In this document: positions 9,964 to 21,643 of the stretch, piece after piece
How positions within the stretch are numbered: position 1 is the first letter of the stretch
Layout: every line of letters starts with the position of its first letter
Translations under genes and position numbers: made by a program
NCBI GenBank assembly: GCA_947359465.1
Contig: OX375879.1
Coordinates: 19,492,298 to 19,556,297 of the forward strand
DNA length: 64,000 bases
Direction of reading: 5' to 3'
DNA from: Metellina segmentata
Lineage: Eukaryota > Arthropoda > Arachnida > Araneae > Tetragnathidae
Notes under the pieces: generated by a model
Databases searched by the model: none
Told to the model about the DNA's origin: nothing
What the model saw: only the letters and a program-made list of their open reading frames with translations

Positions 9964-11570
9964 ACATATCTTGAAAAAGTGTAGGAGACATTTTAAATTT
10001 ATAAATTTGCTTTTAGTGCGGTATTGACAAGAATTTCGCGTACGTGTCTCTGAGCTTGAAATTGAACACATGTCTTGTTGATTTTTGCTGTGATGAATAT
10101 TAGCAGTTTAAATGCTTCAACCGCAAAGGCTATAATGTAATCGATGACCGCTTGAATAAAAGAGTATGTATAATCCTGCTATTATTCACCCCTTTAAATT
10201 TTAACAACTAGTTATTAACTCTTCGCAAGAAAAATTCGTGGTTAAGAAATGTTCCCAAAAGAAAATCTCGAGAATTTCACGTTTGAAACTGCCTATAAAT
10301 ATTCATTTTCCCATGGAAATAATAGCTGCCTAATGCATTGTCTTAACCTGCATAATGAATTAGTTAATTTAAATTTTAGTTACATATTCAGGTTTCCTTC
10401 ATCCAAAGTCACCGTCTTCCCATGAAACTAAATTACAGGGGTTGACAGTCTGTCCTTAGCGCTAATTTGTGTCCTCCTTGCTTTTATATGAAGGTCACCT
10501 TCAAATACGACTATTTCCTATATAATTTCTAGTACAAGTAGCTTCCATTACTGCTAATAAGCATCTTCCCAAAGGCCAAGATCATGTCCACCTCCTGTCC
10601 AACCTATTATTAAGATCCTTCACATGGTCCCATCTTAACTGGACATGCATATTCAATTAGACCCTGGGATAGTTCATTGTGAAAGACGCCCTGTCTCCTG
10701 TGCAACAAGACTTCGTTATAACGGTATAAATATGAATCTTTCCGGTAAGGTCAACTCCTGATGCCATCCCTTCCGTGCGAAAAAGAAACGTTTCCCATTT
10801 TAATATTGAAATCAAGGCACGGATCCGCCAAGGCTGGGAAACAGAAGTTGGCCAAGACGGCCCTGCCCCCTATTGGCGGAGATTGCTAATCAGCCTGTTC
10901 CTTTGTTGTGGTTCGTGACTCTCCGGTGATGGAGTTCCGATACTTCGATCACGTCCAGTGTCGATTAATTACTGGCTTCGATGCGCCATTTTTTCTTTTC
11001 TTTCCCACCATCACGTTCGAGAACCTTTTTTCGTTCCGCCCCTGGTTCGAAGCCCCGAACGGGCTGGCTTCCTGTTCCTTACCCCACCGGGTCAATTGTC
11101 TTGGTGGAACAGTTAGGAATGCCGTTAGGAAGAGCCTCGACCAAGTTATTGAATATCTCTGCGCCACACATTGTTCTTTTCGGTGGTGCATGATCGGCAT
11201 ACGACGATTGGGGAAAAAGTGAATCGAGGCCTGTTCTCTTGTTCGTTCTGGATTGTTGTCTTCTCGTGAGGTCAGAAGTCGCGATTCCAATTGTTGATGG
11301 ATGCCTTTTGGGATCGACCCGTGAGGTTAGCGTCGGAAGTTGTGATTACGGGTAAGAGCTAATTATTGAATTGATTATGCGAATTAGATTTAATTAAGGG
11401 ACGCTCTCTCGTGAATGTTGAAGTGCCGATCTGTGTGAGGTCATCTGGGGGCAGAAATGTAGGACTGACCTGTATCGGGGGCCTTGAGCTAATGGTGCAA
11501 TAATGGGATAGATTAAATTAAAGGCTCTAAGTGGTTTTTACCCGACCCGAATAGGTTTTATTATTTCTAG
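9964..11570. other. Unassigned sequence
   Basis: No gene recognised. The part near 10800-11350 is less AT-rich and has 100-113-codon frames on both strands, but none reads like a known domain. Confidence 0.35.
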
Positions 11571-12021
11571 AACAGGAGTTACAAAGAACCCTTTCTTTTT
11601 ATTCTTATCTATACATTTTCCATATTTTATCTTAGTCTTGGACTATTAATTTTTAAATATTTCATACTTTTATTGGGGTTATATTTTGTGTTCTGTTTGG
11701 CGCAGCTTGTACACTTTTGGACCTTGCACCACAAAACCCAAACAACATCCAATACAAAATCTTTTCGCCAAGAAGTCGCCAACTCGTCAAATTTCCAGAA
11801 CAGGAGTTACAAAGACCCTTTCTTTTTATTCTTATCTATACATTTTCCATATTTTATCTTAGTCTTGGACTATTACTTTTTAAATATTTTATACTTTTAT
11901 TGGGGTTATATTTTGTGTTCTGTTTGGCGCAGCTTGTACGCTTTTGGACCTAGCACCATTAAACCCAAACATCCAATTCAAGATACTTTTCGCTAAGAAG
12001 TCGCCAACTCGTCAAATTTAA
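11571..12021. repeat. Recent tandem duplication, 228-bp unit, two copies
   Basis: The unit beginning aacaggagttacaaaga occurs at 11571 and again at 11799 with only a few differences. Each copy contains an S2 SINE tail fragment (ggcgcagcttgtac then ttttggacct). Open frames crossing the pair are repetitive translations and not a gene. Confidence 0.9.
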
Positions 12022-12650
12022 CCGGGTCATACTTGTTTTAAAAATTAGTTTTTCAAAAAACTGATCGCGTATTCTGAATCAGCATTAAAAACTTTACAAA
12101 ATACGCCTTACGTAAATTCAAAATGCAACGAACATGCGAAAAGGTTTCCTTGTAAGTACGGAAATAATTTCAGAATGGCTGTATTCACCGAAAGGGAGAA
12201 AACATGCAAATATTATCCCTCGAAATCGGTTTATTCGGGTTTTAAGGTCAAATAAAAGTTGAACGAAACCAACATTTAAAGGAATGAATGACACGAAAAG
12301 AAAGTAACTCACTTCAAACAAAACTACGGAACGAATCTTTTCAGTCTTCTATACTGTACGATTTTTTTCATTTTTAAGTATTGTACGCATTTAGAAACAA
12401 ATATTCGCAAATTAAAATAAGAAACCAACACATCGACCATTACAGTTTTTCGTATATGAGGCCAGTGCCTTATGAAATGACAAAACACAACTTTAAACTT
12501 GATATAATGATTTTTACTGGAAGCACACACAATACAGTACTCAATTTTTTCTTTACTTAAAGGCCCTTCAGGGGCATATCTTTAAGAATATGCATGGTCA
12601 TCACCAACCCCGAGGTACTGTAAGTGATCTGTCCTCCCTCAGAGTGGTGG
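12022..12650. other. AT-rich stretch without recognised features
   Basis: Short frames only; no repeat shared with other regions was noticed. Confidence 0.4.
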
Positions 12651-12825
12651 GGCTATCGTGGTTCAGTAGCAGCCTGCAAATTACAGGCAGTGAAGGTTTG
12701 ATTCCTTCCTAGGGGTTTACTTCTCTCTTCTGTGTAAAACTTTGTTGGCGCAGAGCTTGGCCAAATAGGATAGCCCTTGCTCCTTAAAAACCTTAGCAAC
12801 CACAACCTTTATTTTTATTCTTTGC
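12651..12825 (+). mobile_element. SINE family S2 copy
   Basis: A tRNA-like head (ggggctatcgtggttcagta, B-box variant GGTTTGATTCC near 12697) is followed by the S2 body and a tail reading ttggcgcagagcttggccaa. In most S2 tails the GGCGCA is matched by a downstream TGCGCC, giving a potential hairpin. Confidence 0.65.
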
Positions 12826-12959
12826 TTGTAGTTCCCAATTTTGGTCAACCTTGTGTTTAGTGTTCTTTTATCATACTGTATCTAACGTACAGTTTGTGAT
12901 AACATTGTCAAAACCTTTTTGATACGTCAATTTTAAACTAATGCCCTAATACAATAAAG

Positions 12960-13200
12960 TTTCCAGTTGCCTTATGGAGGAAAAGCATTATTTTTGGATG
13001 GCAATTATCCAGTTTCCTTTCCGGATAAAAAGTTTTCAATTTCCTTTTTGTATGAAGTTTCCAATTTCCTTTCTGGGGGTGAAAATTGTCCAGATTCTTC
13101 TGTGTATGAAAGTTTCCAGTTTCCTTTGTGTTTGAAAGTTTCCTTTCTTGATGAAGTTTCCTCTTTACTTTCTGGGTGAAAATTGTTCAGTTTTTGTTTG
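12960..13200. repeat. Degenerate short tandem repeat
   Basis: Variants of 'gtttcc(a)ntttcctttctgggtgaaaa' repeat about eight times with a unit of roughly 29 bp. Frames in both directions through this block are repeat translations. Confidence 0.65.
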
Positions 13201-13289
13201 AAACGTAAGGTACAGCAGAGCAATGCTTCTCAACCAACCTTATATAAAATATTCTAAAAATTTTAATTAAAAAATTGCAATGTCATAAA

Positions 13290-14033
13290 TAGGGCAACTT
13301 TTTTTCACACTGCATGTAAAGTACTAAAACCAAAATTCCTCCTACATGGCGGGTATTGTAAGTGAGTTAGAACCGCAACAAAAACGCAACTTTCTTTATA
13401 AATGTAACTTTTTGCATAAATGCAATTACCTGCAACTCTTTAAAATTTAGCTTAAAATTAATTATTATGAAATTATTATTTGATTTTTGGCCCTCTGAAC
13501 CAACACTTCGATCACGTGTGTCTAATCTTGCGAACGCCGAAGTATTGCGGATCAAACAAGAAGTTCATGGAAATTTGTCCTAACAGACGAAAGTGAAATA
13601 AATGGCAAGAAGTACTATAACACATTGGTTGGCACTCTTGATAATCCTGAGGAAACTTGCATAATCGACTGCAGAGTTTGCGAGGTGAGTGTCGATCATC
13701 AATATGTTGTTCGCCTTGTAGATGACGTTTTAAAATTTCTGAATGTTAAGCGAAAGGATTTTGCGCTTCTTCTATACGATACAGCACATTATATGACTGC
13801 GGTTGGTGCAGTTTTTCAGTTAAAGAAATTACTGGCCAAGGATCGGCCATTCAACGTTCTTCTGTGTTTCAGTATGTACTATAATACTGTTGTACAAGAC
13901 TAAAATTGTCAATACATTTTTCATTTTTTACGAATAATTTATTTTAGAATTTAGTATATCAAAAATAAATGCAACTTTAGGGAATGATAAATGCAACTTT
14001 TCCCATTTTTACTGCAACAAAAAAGTTGCCCTA
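13290..14033 (+). mobile_element. hAT element 'Z', copy 1
   Basis: Terminal repeats TAGGGCAACTTTTT and its inverse (aaaaagttgccct) bound the element. The exact 8-bp target duplication gtcataaa lies at 13282-13289 and 14034-14041. A plus-strand frame (13625-13903) reads hAT-like sequence including VDDVLKFLNVKRKDFALLL and DTAHYMTAVG, matching the central region of an insect hAT transposase. The zinc finger and C-terminal dimerisation parts are missing. A second copy lies at 37972. Confidence 0.8.
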
Positions 14034-16084
14034 GTCATAAACATTTTAATTGAGTTTTTAATCAAAAATTTTTTTTCAAATGTTTTGTATCGCGTGCAAA
14101 TTTACTGCTGCTTTCATTTGCCGCTCTTCCTAAGGTGTTTGGCAAATACGTTATTTCGTGGTATATACTTTTCTTCAAACTAGCGTTTTACTAAATGTAA
14201 CCACTTAAAGCAGTATTTTAATCCAATTCCCAGACCTTTCTTTGCTTGATTTATTTTTTATTTTTGAGGTTTTCCATCGCCTATTAAGAGCAGACAGAAG
14301 CTTGTAGATCCTGACTTGTAGTTCAACAAAACCCACTTACCCCCTCAAAAACTAACGATCTCTTAATGAATTCTTTTCGTGTCCTTTAACCAAACGAATT
14401 AGTGCGAAGGTATGCAGAAACTGCAATCTAATTATTTCCCCCTAAGTATCCATATTTCTCATCTAGAATTAACTCGTAAATTTCCCTCAAAATCCATTAG
14501 TCCCTCCACTGCCTTACGAAATCTATTCCGGAATTCAGACCTCCTATCATCAACCGAAGTTTCGTAATCTCGTCACACCGGCGTTTCTGCTATTTTAATT
14601 TTCAGTTTTCCGCGACCATGAAATATTCATTCAGTCTTTTTCTCCCTCATTAAAAGCGGAGTTTAGTTGTAGCGACGGGAAAAAAATTATTAAATAAATT
14701 GCAGTGGTGACGGCATCGGCTTAAAAAGGGGGCCATTTTTTTTTTCATTCGAGACCGTCGCGCACATAATTGCACTTGATGAGGTAATAATTCCGAGGAC
14801 AGTTTTCTCTGGCAGATGATTTTTAAAAAAAAGACGGAAGAAAAATTGTCGGCTCGCATTTCATCACGCGGAATGGCATCGGGAAAAGACGGTTTTTCGT
14901 CCAGCTCGTTAGTTGGGCATAATACCGTCAGCTTGTAATTGCAGTGCGTATAGTTCGACCTTTGCGGATTCTCATGAATTTTTCATGGTGTCGAGGGTCT
15001 CTGCTGTTATCAGGTGTTTCGTTGGGAGCTATAAATTCTTCGGATTTGGGGTGTGTTCGTTTGCCATTTTCCTCCAGAAATCTAACGAAGTGTATATTTT
15101 TGTGGGTTCGATTTTCTGTGATTGCTTTCTTAATCAGTGATGACGTTTTGAGGTCGTTCAACGTTTTCCTTTTTTTTTCCCTCCTTCCACCGAGATTTAG
15201 GTTTTACTATAAATCTGTTACCGTGTTAGAAAGGAAGCTATTTTGTTTATAACGGGAGCTCCATATAGGTTGTCTCTGAGGTCATGCTGTACCGCTGTCA
15301 GAGCTACAGGAGCTGGTTGTGCTGTCATTTCCATAACAGTTTAAATAATTGTTATTGCAAAGTAACAGTTAACGTTTTATTGATAAATGTTGTCTCTGTC
15401 CCCAATCGCGAAAACAATTTTAAAAATCTCAACTTTTTCCAGAAGTTGATAAATTTAAACTGAAAAACAAAATTAATATTCATAAATATAATAGTTTAAA
15501 TTAAATTTTTTAAAATTGCTTTAAGTTAATTTTAACTGACTAACAGTAAAAATTAATCGGTAATTCACTTAGTAACAATCAATAAGAACGAAAATTCATT
15601 ATTTACCATTGGTGTTATTGACTGACAACAAAACTGTTAACATTAACAGTTAAAAGTAATCGGTCAATATTCTGTCCTCTTTTTTCTATTCTCGTTCTAT
15701 TATCACAAGTTAGCAATAACGATTAGTATAAATTAGCAGTAACTGTTATATTAAGCTTATAAACTGTTACCTTAAACTTAAAATATTGAGCTTAATAACT
15801 CTTGTAAGGCAACAAATAGACTTCTCCAAAATTGTCTACTTTTTCAAAGGAGCCACATTTTTTTTTGTGCTGTTTGATTTCTCAGTTCAAAGATTTAAAT
15901 TTTAAATAAAGTTCCACGAAGGCGGGTAAAAAAAAAAGAGTGTTTCAATCGTCTTGAAAAAAAATTTAAAATCAAGAAATTTTCTTATTTGCTACGAAAA
16001 GAAAGCTTTCAACGAAATCAACAAATTTCATTCTATCTTTGTTATAAAAAGTTTAGAAAGGAAAGCTAATCATAGTGGTATCGT
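14034..16084. other. Unassigned sequence upstream of IMP3 exons
   Basis: No gene recognised. The segment 14560-15250 is less AT-rich and unique in the window; the rest is AT-rich. I looked here for the missing IMP3 5' exons (expected to begin MVRKLKFHE-like) and did not find them. Confidence 0.35.
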
Positions 16085-16096
16085 GCCGCCATCTAG
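16085..16096 (-). promoter_or_regulatory. CTCF-like motif 1
   Basis: The minus strand reads CTAGATGGCGGC, which fits the core YAGRKGGCRSY of the CTCF consensus. It is the first of four similar sites (16145, 20534, 22918), all in the same orientation. Binding is inferred from the motif only. Confidence 0.35.
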
Positions 16097-16144
16097 GTAA
16101 AATATTAAGTAATTTGAAGTGACGTGACTTGTTTTTGTTATCGT

Positions 16145-16156
16145 GCTGCCCTCTAG
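16145..16156 (-). promoter_or_regulatory. CTCF-like motif 2
   Basis: The minus strand reads CTAGAGGGCAGC. It is 60 bp from motif 1 and the two share the flanking 'tatcgtgc'. Either a duplicated binding site or a short dispersed repeat. Confidence 0.35.
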
Positions 16157-16299
16157 ACGAGGGTTTGGATACTAAGTCTGACGCTATTTGCTTTTATTGT
16201 GTCTTTGCATGTTTCTCTTCTTTATTGTGGTCATTTTGTGAGAGATTGTATGCATTTGTCAGAAATACAAATTTAATTTATTAGGTTCTTTTTTTTTAG

Positions 16300-19118
16300 A
16301 TATTCCATGGGACTCATTTCTAAAAACGAAAATTTGGAGCTTTGTGACAAAATTACTGCTTCTTCCTTTTGCAGGTATGAATTATAATTTTTAATAACTT
16401 TTACTAAATGTGTTTTTTTACCAAAATTTAGAATTGTCTTTAATTATTTTTCTTTTAATAGGAGACGATTGCCTGTTCTAATGACGAGGAGTAGAATGGC
16501 TCCCTCTCTGAGCATTTCTACGAAATTTGTAGAACAAGGACGTATCCTTTCACTAATTTCTTTCAGTAGTGAAGCTTAACATTGATTACCCGGTATATTG
16601 AGATTGCAGGGCTGAAGTAGGCAACCTTTAGCTGCTATTTTTCAACTTTGGCTACTAGGGGTATCCTAAGCAAGTTCGTCTTAGAAGTTAATATTTAAAA
16701 AAAAATATTTGTCGACTTTTTTTTTTAAATTCTTTAATGTTTAATGAAAATTTTAACCCTTTTTAAACTTACGGGTGGGTGGGACAAAATCTTTTTTGCT
16801 TGTTCTTAATATTTTGTAGACTTTTAACTCACCAAAGTCGAACGAAAATGTTGTAATTTTTTTAGCTTATAGTGGACAGATAAATATTTTTCGCTTGTTC
16901 TTCAGAAAGAAAAATTTCCAAGGAAATTTTGGAGTTTTGACACCAAGCAATGGCAATCATAGAAGGAAAATATAGGAATCTTGTTGCAAGATTGTCATGT
17001 ATTATATTATTTTTTATTTCCAATGGCAAAGCAATACAAAAGAGATACATAAGTATAACAGTAGAAATACATCAGGTGACTAAAAGTCTAACAGCAGTGA
17101 CCGAAGTCATTGCCCTAATAGTTCTCTAGATCGCCAATACAATGCCGTATCAGAGTAACCATAGAGTGACATGCAGCGGTAGAGGTGTGCTCTATTTATT
17201 GGTTCTGCCATATTACAAAGAGGGCAGTTTGATGGGTCGAAAATCACAATACGATGGAGATGTTCTCCCAGTCCGCTTTTTCTGTAAGCGGTCAAGTAGC
17301 TGTAATTTATAATTTTTGTACATAATCTGTATGGAATGGTAAGACACTGTTGAACATCTTGACTGGAGCAATTTCTAGCCCTTCTTTACGAGGAAATCAG
17401 CCCGTTCGTTCCCATTTACTCCACAGTAACCAGGTATCCACTGAAGCACCACATGCTTCTTTTTTTAAACAACTTTCGCAAATAGTCCCGGCATTGAAGG
17501 ATTTCGTCCGATAAAGGAGGACTAGTTGAACCAATGGCCTGAATTGCTGCTTGGGAATCGGAAAACCTACCTCCCCGTGATGCACCCTGGGCGACGTTTT
17601 TTACGGCAAAATGGTCTGCAGCTTCGGCGCAAGTTCTTGCATTGTCATGTACATTGTGTTTTGTTTTTACGTCTTGTAAAAGCATTAAAAATACGGAGCA
17701 TTTTCGATCTCATGTTTTTTATGTCCGAAAAGGCAAGAATGCTTCGCAGACGTAAAATATGCGTGCTGGTGATTGTGCCTTTGACGATTCTATGTGCCGT
17801 AAGTGGTTGAGAAAGTTTGGTTACCTGGATCCTTTCTTTAACCTTTTGACTACCGCTGGTACAGCAGTTGTACCATGATCACGGCAAGAAGACAACAGCC
17901 AGTACATCAGTTGTACCTTGGAAGTTATAAGAATCGCGTCACGAATTTTGACTACGGTCGTTGCAGAAAGTTATAGGAATCGCGCTTGTTATATCTGTGG
18001 TGTTATGCAAATTAGAGACTACTTCAACTTCAAGAGACTGTAACGTACACTTCCGGAATATCTTAAATGTATTTCTATAGTATTTCTTTTTCCTTATTCC
18101 AAGATATTGTGATACTTCCTGTGTTTATTTTTACTTCTTAATACTCTTGGAAAGGATATCTTTTCTTTTGACATATTTATGTGAGCTTAAATGGTTTTCC
18201 CGGAAGTTCATTTTTTCTTTTATGTGTATAACGTTGGTGAAAAGATATTTTTTTCGAGTCGATTGGATGCTTCGTTGAAGTGTGGACTGAGTGCGGTGTT
18301 CGAATGGCATGTTTGAGCCGTTATGTTTAAAACATATGATGAGAGGTAGTTGTAACGGTGATGTTGGTACCAAATTGTAAATAAATTTTTCTTTAATTCT
18401 TCTTTTTCTATCATCACGACGTTACAAGACTTCTGATGTGCGCATGCTGCGTCACGCTTTAAATACCTCAAGCTGTTCTTGAGTAGTTTTGTAACCACCT
18501 TTGTTGGCGCGCTGATAGACTGTTCTTATTTTCATGTATTTAATTTTTTAAGACTTAATAAATGTTAAGTTTAATTGTTTTCAGTCTAAATTGGAAATTA
18601 TAATTAAGCAACCGCCGTGGCTAAATATCTATAGCCATAGTCAAAATGTTAACCAGAAACCTCGTAACTTCTATGAGTGCGGGAGGATGCAGCTACAGGA
18701 GAGATATAGAAACGGCACATACTATTTTGATTAAATGAAATTTTTATTAAATAAAATAATTTTTCTTCCAATTTCGTTGACATAAAACGGGACGTACTTT
18801 TGAATCAACCCAATAATTTCTTTGCTTTTGTCTATACTTTCCTTAATTCCCATCGATAGACGTTCGCATAGGTCCCAATGTTGTGATGGATCCTGCATTC
18901 CTGGTCACCCGAAACATGGAAGATTTCGTCACGTGGGTCGACCGATCCGCCATCAAGAAACACGTTGCCAAGTACAACGAAGAGGTACGCTTTCGTTCCC
19001 TTGGGTGGTTTTTTTTTGTCGTGCTGCACCAATATTGTATGTTGAATTTTATTTTACATAGAGTAAATATTAATTATTGTGTTTTTCTTTTCAGTTGGAT
19101 GAATTCGATCTGATGTAA
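16300..19118 (+). CDS. IMP3: IMP3, U3 small nucleolar ribonucleoprotein (C-terminal exons)
   Basis: IMP3 is a U3 snoRNP protein of the nucleolar SSU processome, needed for early 18S rRNA processing. Four exons fit together with consistent phases and GT-AG boundaries: 16300-16374 ([21 protein letters not shown]), 16462-16541 ([14 protein letters not shown]), 18860-18984 ([16 protein letters not shown], then [18 protein letters not shown]) and 19095-19118 (LDEFDLM, stop). Codons split by introns rebuild the expected Arg and His. The segment is the S4-type RNA-binding half and the conserved C-terminus, about 77 codons of a family usually near 180. The N-terminal exons were not found and may lie farther upstream. 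The 2.3 kb third intron is filled by a LINE piece, a mariner and a piggyBac-like element. I see no frame break, so the gene is probably functional. Confidence 0.93.
17104..17690 (-). mobile_element. Non-LTR retrotransposon RNase H fragment
   Basis: Minus-strand frames read an RNase H domain: [15 protein letters not shown], then [20 protein letters not shown] text and ERADFLV. A Cys-rich end follows ([15 protein letters not shown]). This is the arrangement at the 3' end of Jockey/R1-type LINEs. The frame shifts between 17397 and 17585, and the reverse transcriptase is absent. It sits in an IMP3 intron. Confidence 0.8.
17693..18805 (+). mobile_element. Mariner relic split by a piggyBac-like insertion
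   Basis: The plus strand reads a mariner helix-turn-helix region ([18 protein letters not shown]). After the 815-bp insertion at 17838 it continues [11 protein letters not shown], then the right terminal repeat near 18785-18805 (acgggacgtacttttgaatc). The frame is broken and the catalytic region is missing. Located inside an IMP3 intron. Confidence 0.75.
17838..18652. mobile_element. piggyBac-like non-autonomous element
   Basis: TTAA at 17838-17841 and 18649-18652. The ends are TTAACCTTTTGACTACCG and, in reverse, TTAACATTTTGACTATGG, which are matching inverted repeats. The flanking mariner reading frame resumes directly across the insertion, which fixes both borders. No transposase recognised inside. 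Confidence 0.8.
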
Positions 19119-19151
19119 TGCTGAGAAATTCTGTGTATGTTAATGTATGTA

Positions 19152-19157
19152 AATAAA
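19152..19157 (+). terminator. Polyadenylation signal of IMP3
   Basis: AATAAA lies 34 bases after the IMP3 stop codon, a usual distance for a short 3' UTR. Confidence 0.6.
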
Positions 19158-19265
19158 TAATTTATACCAGATAGGAGTGTGATGTTTGTTTTTAGCTTCT
19201 GTTACTCACCCCAGTTGGAAGAGAGTTCGAATCCAACCATAGATCAAGGTCTTTGGCGTCGGACT

Positions 19266-19385
19266 ACAACCCGTAATTTTGAACCACGCTCAGATGACGA
19301 GGTCACACCTGATCTAGTACTCCACTCTCCAAACATCCACACCACCTAATATGAGGACATTTGAGATCACGTGCACCAGACCTCT
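19266..19385 (-). mobile_element. SINE S1 body fragment (inverted)
   Basis: The minus strand covers 'cacgtgatctcaaatgtcc' through 'cgtggttcaaaattacggg'. Both ends of the element are missing. Confidence 0.75.
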
Positions 19386-19399
19386 GTACAAAGACCGTG

Positions 19400-19680
19400 G
19401 GGCTGATGCACGGCCGTGGCCTCAAATGTCCTCATGTTGGCGTGGTGTGGAAGTTTGGAGAGTGGGGTGCCAGCTCGGGTATTGCCTCATCATCTGACCG
19501 TGGTTCAAAATGCCGTGGTGTTGCCCTCGATCTTTCCCTTTGGGATTGATCACGGACCGTCGCAGCTTGTCTGTTTTTGGACCTTGCGCCATGAAAATCC
19601 AAAATATGCATTCCTTGACCGTCGCAATAGCCCGTTGTGTTGCTCCAATGTGAAGTTAATTAAATACCTACCTATCTCAT
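19400..19680 (+). mobile_element. SINE S1 with an S2-tail insert
   Basis: S1 body and tail B (ttaattaaatacctaccta). Within it, 19561-19622 is an S2 tail fragment (cgcagcttgtctgtttttgg, ttgcgcc). The S1 text 'gaccgtcg' is repeated on both sides of that insert, as expected for a target duplication. Confidence 0.75.
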
Positions 19681-21643
19681 ACACACCTGTATGATGATAT
19701 TAATGTAAATAAGTCAGCTATATTGTAGGCTAAGAGCAGAAACTCAATAACTGACGAAACAAAAGTGTTATAGTTCTGCTGTTTAAAGAATAACTAATAG
19801 ATTTTAGGTAAAACAATAAAAATTATAAGCATTTTGATAACGCTATTGATTTTTTAACAGATTATAATATGAAAATATATTTCTCATGAACATTTAAATA
19901 AGCCTTTAATGTCTCCAAAAAAATATAAGTTTGAGTTACTGCTCTAAGCAACGATACATGTCAGTTTCTTTAAAAAAAAATCTGCATAGCAGAGTTTTTA
20001 CTAAAAAGTTTTGTCAAAAAGAAAAAAGTTTCGTCTTTATGGCACTATTAAATACTCAGTGTTTCATTTTAAACAAAAAACTATTGTTACTTGAAAAATA
20101 AATCCACTAATATCCAAATTGAAGTGTATAGTAACTGAAAATTTAATCTTTTTTTAGACTAAAACCAGTTATGGTGCACTCTTTTAGAATATTTGACCAT
20201 TGTTTAATTTCAAACTAGATGTTCAAAATAGTTAAAATATTCGTAGTCAGATTTTTCTCTTAATTGCTCGGTCACTGTTTTCAGGCAATCAAAACGTTAC
20301 TGTTCCTCACTCCAGTAACTGCAACGATTAAAAAGTGTTTGTAGCTTAAATTTTTACATCTCACCCAATAGTAATCCTGTCGTTGACAAAGTGTCTAACA
20401 AATCAGTACATTGTTCAAAAAAGTTGTAAAACAATAATTCCTGAGACAAATAAAAGAAGGCATTTGATTTCTAGCTGGGTTATGTATTGCAATTAAAAAT
20501 ATATAAACGGAAGCACGATAAAGGAAATTTTTCGTGCTGCCATCTAGGGTACGTACAATAAACTTGAAATGAAGATTGGAAGTTAAGTGTAATATAAGGA
20601 ATGAAATTGTAAATACTCTAACGGAATGTTATTTTTGTTCTGTGTGGAATATTGTTTTACATTCCAGGCTTTTATATGATATTTTAAGTTATTCTATTTT
20701 GGGGTTAGTACAATTTAAACGTTTTGGTTTAATGATTCAGAATTCACTGCATCTTGTTACATATCCTGTTATCTCGTCAGATAATTTTTTTTGCAGCAGA
20801 CAATAATAATTTGTTCAGTTGTACTTGTTCAAGGTTTTCTTATGGATTTTCAATCAGTATTTGATAAGTTTATATTCTAAATATAGTAAATATTTTCGCT
20901 CGAAGTTGTAGGTCAGCACCTTTTTTTATGAGAATCATGAAAAGAAAAAACAATGAATATACAAAAAATATATAAGTATGGTCAATGCAAAAAAAAAAAA
21001 AAAAAATTGTGGGAAAAATAAAATTCTTTAAAATTTTCTTATATAAATATATATAATCCTAATATTTTATTAATTCGTATAATCCTTATATCCAGCAGAT
21101 CATCTCATGCGATCTGAATTATCTAATAGGTCCCCTAACTGAAAAGTACAAATTATCAAGAGTAAGTGCTCACTCACGCCACTGTCGTAATTAAAAAAAC
21201 AAATTTTTGTCGACTAAATTCACCCTTTTTACTTTTAATTCATGTCATATGCAAGTACTCTCTTTGTACAAAAATTAAATTTCATTTCCAATACGCGAAT
21301 GAAACTCAAATTAGTTTGAAAGAAAATGAAAGTCTCTTTGATACTTTATCATATAATTGACCACTTATTGCTACCTATGAAAACGTATCAGAACTCTGAT
21401 GGATCTGTACACATTCCATGGTATTTTGTCTCAACAAAAGCAGCAATTACATCGTGGTCCAAACTCGACATTTTGAAAGCATTAATTGTCTCTTGGTCAA
21501 GTATATTTGTATGGTGTGGTGGCAAAGGGAAATTGTGTGGGCTTTTACAAAAAGATTGACCATGCGTGCTTGTCAAACTTTATATTCGTATTCTGAAGCT
21601 AAACAGCTACAAAACCTCGCTTGAGGTATTCACTCGTCGGGAA
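19681..21643. other. AT-rich stretch without recognised features
   Basis: Only short frames and homopolymer runs (for example A-rich near 20989-21006). One CTCF-like motif at 20534. Confidence 0.4.
20534..20547 (-). promoter_or_regulatory. CTCF-like motif 3
   Basis: The minus strand reads CTAGATGGCAGCAC, with the same 'cgtgc' flank as motifs 1 and 2. It lies 1.4 kb downstream of IMP3. Confidence 0.35.

Noticed and set aside
11673..11996. 107-codon frame as a gene
   Set aside because: It crosses the two tandem 228-bp units and simply repeats itself.
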